6,041 nucleotides of DNA from the NCBI GenBank assembly GCA_027057985.1, contig JALUTJ010000094.1, forward strand, positions 1 to 6,041, in the 5' to 3' direction. Source of the DNA: Chromatiales bacterium (GTDB lineage: Bacteria; Pseudomonadota; Gammaproteobacteria; UBA6429; Thiohalophilaceae). Below, piece by piece: positions 5,002-6,041 of this stretch (position 1 is the stretch's first letter; each line of letters starts with the position of its first letter). Made by a program: the position numbers and the translations under genes. The notes under the pieces are model-generated. The model did not search any database, had not been told where the DNA came from, and worked only from the letters and a program-made list of their open reading frames with translations.

Positions 5002-5745
5002 GGCCTGGTATAAACCCACGCTGCTAATAAAAATCAGCACCGCCCCCACCAGACGTTTGAATTCCTGATCTTTTCTGACGATGATGTGGTGCATTCTCAG
5101 GCCGGCAATGTGGCCAATTGCGGCAACAGGTAACAGATAAACCGCGCTGATGAGCTGAATATCCACGCCCAGTGCCTTGAAGGTCGACATCTTGATACTG
5201 ACAAGAATAAACCAGAGTACGAACAGCGTATTACGCAACTGTTCAGCGGCAACATTGCGCATATAGACCGCCACCATGAGCGGTGCCCCGGTGAGCGAGG
5301 TGCCAGCAACGTATCCGCCAATCGCGAGCAGGATGCGATCCAGCCAGGCATTTTTACTTTGAATGGTTTTATTCAGAAACCAGGTCAGGGCATAGAGCAG
5401 GGTAACGCTATAAATAAAAATGACCAGCCACTGGTTTGGCAGGCTGATAAGACCAAATACGCCGACCAGTGCCGGTGGAATAATATAAAGCAGGGAGCGT
5501 TTTAAATAATTCCAGTCAACATTGTGCAGCCGTGACAGCAGGGTTAGCGAGGTAAAAAATAACAGGTGCACGCCGATAATCGGTAACCAGTAAACCGGCC
5601 TGTCATAGATAAACAGCATTAGTGGCAGGCCAAGCGCGGCACCACCAAAACCAAGCCCACTACGAACGAAGCCGGTCCAGATAAAGATAAGGCCAATCAG
5701 AAAAAGATCGGTGCCGGAAAAATTCAGCAGGCTGGCATTGAGCAT
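4996..5745 (-). CDS. TauE/SafE-family (TSUP) membrane permease
   Basis: This gene encodes 249 very hydrophobic residues with about eight membrane segments (roughly 13-31, 36-47, 52-70, 85-102, 105-124, 136-157, 172-190 and 197-248 as two). The internal duplication typical of the TSUP family is visible: GLGFGGAALGLP (30-41) in the first half and GGYVAGTSLTGAP (143-155) in the second. The family includes inner-membrane exporters of sulfite, sulfoacetate, taurine-derived and other organic anions; no substrate can be assigned here because no sulfur-metabolism gene is adjacent. The ATG at 5745 lies 13 bp after the stop of the upstream DUF445-like gene, so the two form a likely operon. The ribosome site is weak, suggesting translational coupling. 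The last six bases overlap the tail of the convergent pseudouridine synthase gene. Intact. Confidence 0.88.
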   Translation of the reverse strand: MLNASLLNFSGTDLFLIGLIFIWTGFVRSGLGFGGAALGLPLMLFIYDRPVYWLPIIGVHLLFFTSLTLLSRLHNVDWNYLKRSLLYIIPPALVGVFGLISLPNQWLVIFIYSVTLLYALTWFLNKTIQSKNAWLDRILLAIGGYVAGTSLTGAPLMVAVYMRNVAAEQLRNTLFVLWFILVSIKMSTFKALGVDIQLISAVYLLPVAAIGHIAGLRMHHIIVRKDQEFKRLVGAVLIFISSVGLYQAL

Positions 5746-5758
5746 GGGCTAAACCGGA

Positions 5759-6041
5759 TTACAGTGGCATCAACGCAGCGAGCAGGCCAATCAGGCCACC
5801 GAAGACACCACCCCAGACCACCAGCCAGCCAAGATGTTGCCGGATCATGTGCTGGATAATTTCCTTGACCAGTTGTGGCGTCAGTTCCTGCAGGCGTTTC
5901 TCGATAATATCTTCGACCTTGCTGCGCACATCCTGCATCACATCCGGTTGCTCCAGTTCATCGCGTAATAAATTAAGGAAATTTTCACTTTGCGTCAGCT
6001 CGATGAGCGACTTCTTCATATTCTCGATAAACGGTTCGCGC
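5759..6041 (-). CDS. DUF445-like membrane-anchored protein, N-terminus cut off by the window edge
   Basis: An 86-residue frame can start at ATG 6017-6019, but the same frame stays open to the window edge and adds REPFIEN, with no stop and no convincing ribosome site before that ATG. The gene is therefore read as the 3' part of a longer one. The visible part is a charged helical region (RDELEQPDVMQDVRSKVEDIIEKRL with coiled-coil character) followed by QELTPQLVKEIIQHMIRQHLGW and a C-terminal membrane segment (WLVVWGGVFGGLIGLLAALMP). 'ELTPxxVKxIIxxMIRxHLGWLVVWGxVFGGLIG' is how I remember the C-terminus of gammaproteobacterial DUF445 proteins, which also carry an N-terminal membrane region that would lie outside this window. 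Function is unknown. It is the upstream gene of a probable two-gene operon with the TSUP permease, 13 bp away. Confidence 0.75.
   Translation of the reverse strand, partial: REPFIENMKKSLIELTQSENFLNLLRDELEQPDVMQDVRSKVEDIIEKRLQELTPQLVKEIIQHMIRQHLGWLVVWGGVFGGLIGLLAALMPL

Noticed and set aside
5759..6019. Complete 86-residue protein starting at ATG 6019
   Set aside because: The frame remains open and protein-like (REPFIEN) to the window edge, with only a poor ribosome site before that ATG. A truncated longer gene is more likely.

Overview
The window looks like chromosomal core and near-core sequence from a free-living gammaproteobacterium of moderate GC content. The evidence is the OxyR, the fused peroxiredoxin-glutaredoxin, the YfeX-type DyP peroxidase and the RluA-family pseudouridine synthase, all of gammaproteobacterial type. 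Genus cannot be fixed from the sequence alone. There are no insertion sequences, tRNAs, rRNAs, CRISPR repeats or phage genes. I found nothing that amounts to a wholly new system; the most informative content is a compact peroxide-defence locus with readable regulation.

Left part (1-1269): three genes, all on the minus strand and all poorly characterised. They are a 149-residue conserved hypothetical (820-1269), a small secreted protein with a clear signal peptide (350-700), and the first 79 codons of another small cytoplasmic protein running off the left edge (1-237). A weak terminator hairpin sits over the stop codon of the 149-residue gene. A 7-bp inverted repeat lies just upstream of the secreted-protein gene.

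Centre (1270-4090): a DyP-type haem peroxidase (1369-2247, +) is divergent from the 149-residue gene, across a 99-bp gap rich in palindromes. It is convergent with a Prx5-glutaredoxin hybrid peroxidase (2327-3049, -), and the two share a strong hairpin between them. The hybrid peroxidase is divergent from oxyR (3188-4090, +). The 138-bp gap between them holds a tandem OxyR-type operator at 3140-3176. One half-site matches the ATAG-T-A-CTAT consensus perfectly, and its partner sits at the canonical 22-bp spacing. The operator abuts the -35 of the peroxidase promoter and covers the oxyR promoter, so the expected logic is peroxide activation of the peroxidase and autorepression of oxyR. The diagnostic residues are all present (OxyR C199/C208, Prx C49, Grx C180/C183, DyP D132/H203/R220).

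Right part (4091-6041): an RluA-family pseudouridine synthase (4162-5001, +) follows oxyR and may be partly co-transcribed with it. It overlaps by 6 bp, tail to tail, a TauE/SafE-family membrane permease (4996-5745, -). The permease lies 13 bp downstream of the C-terminal part of a DUF445-like membrane-anchored protein, whose frame stays open to the right edge of the window.
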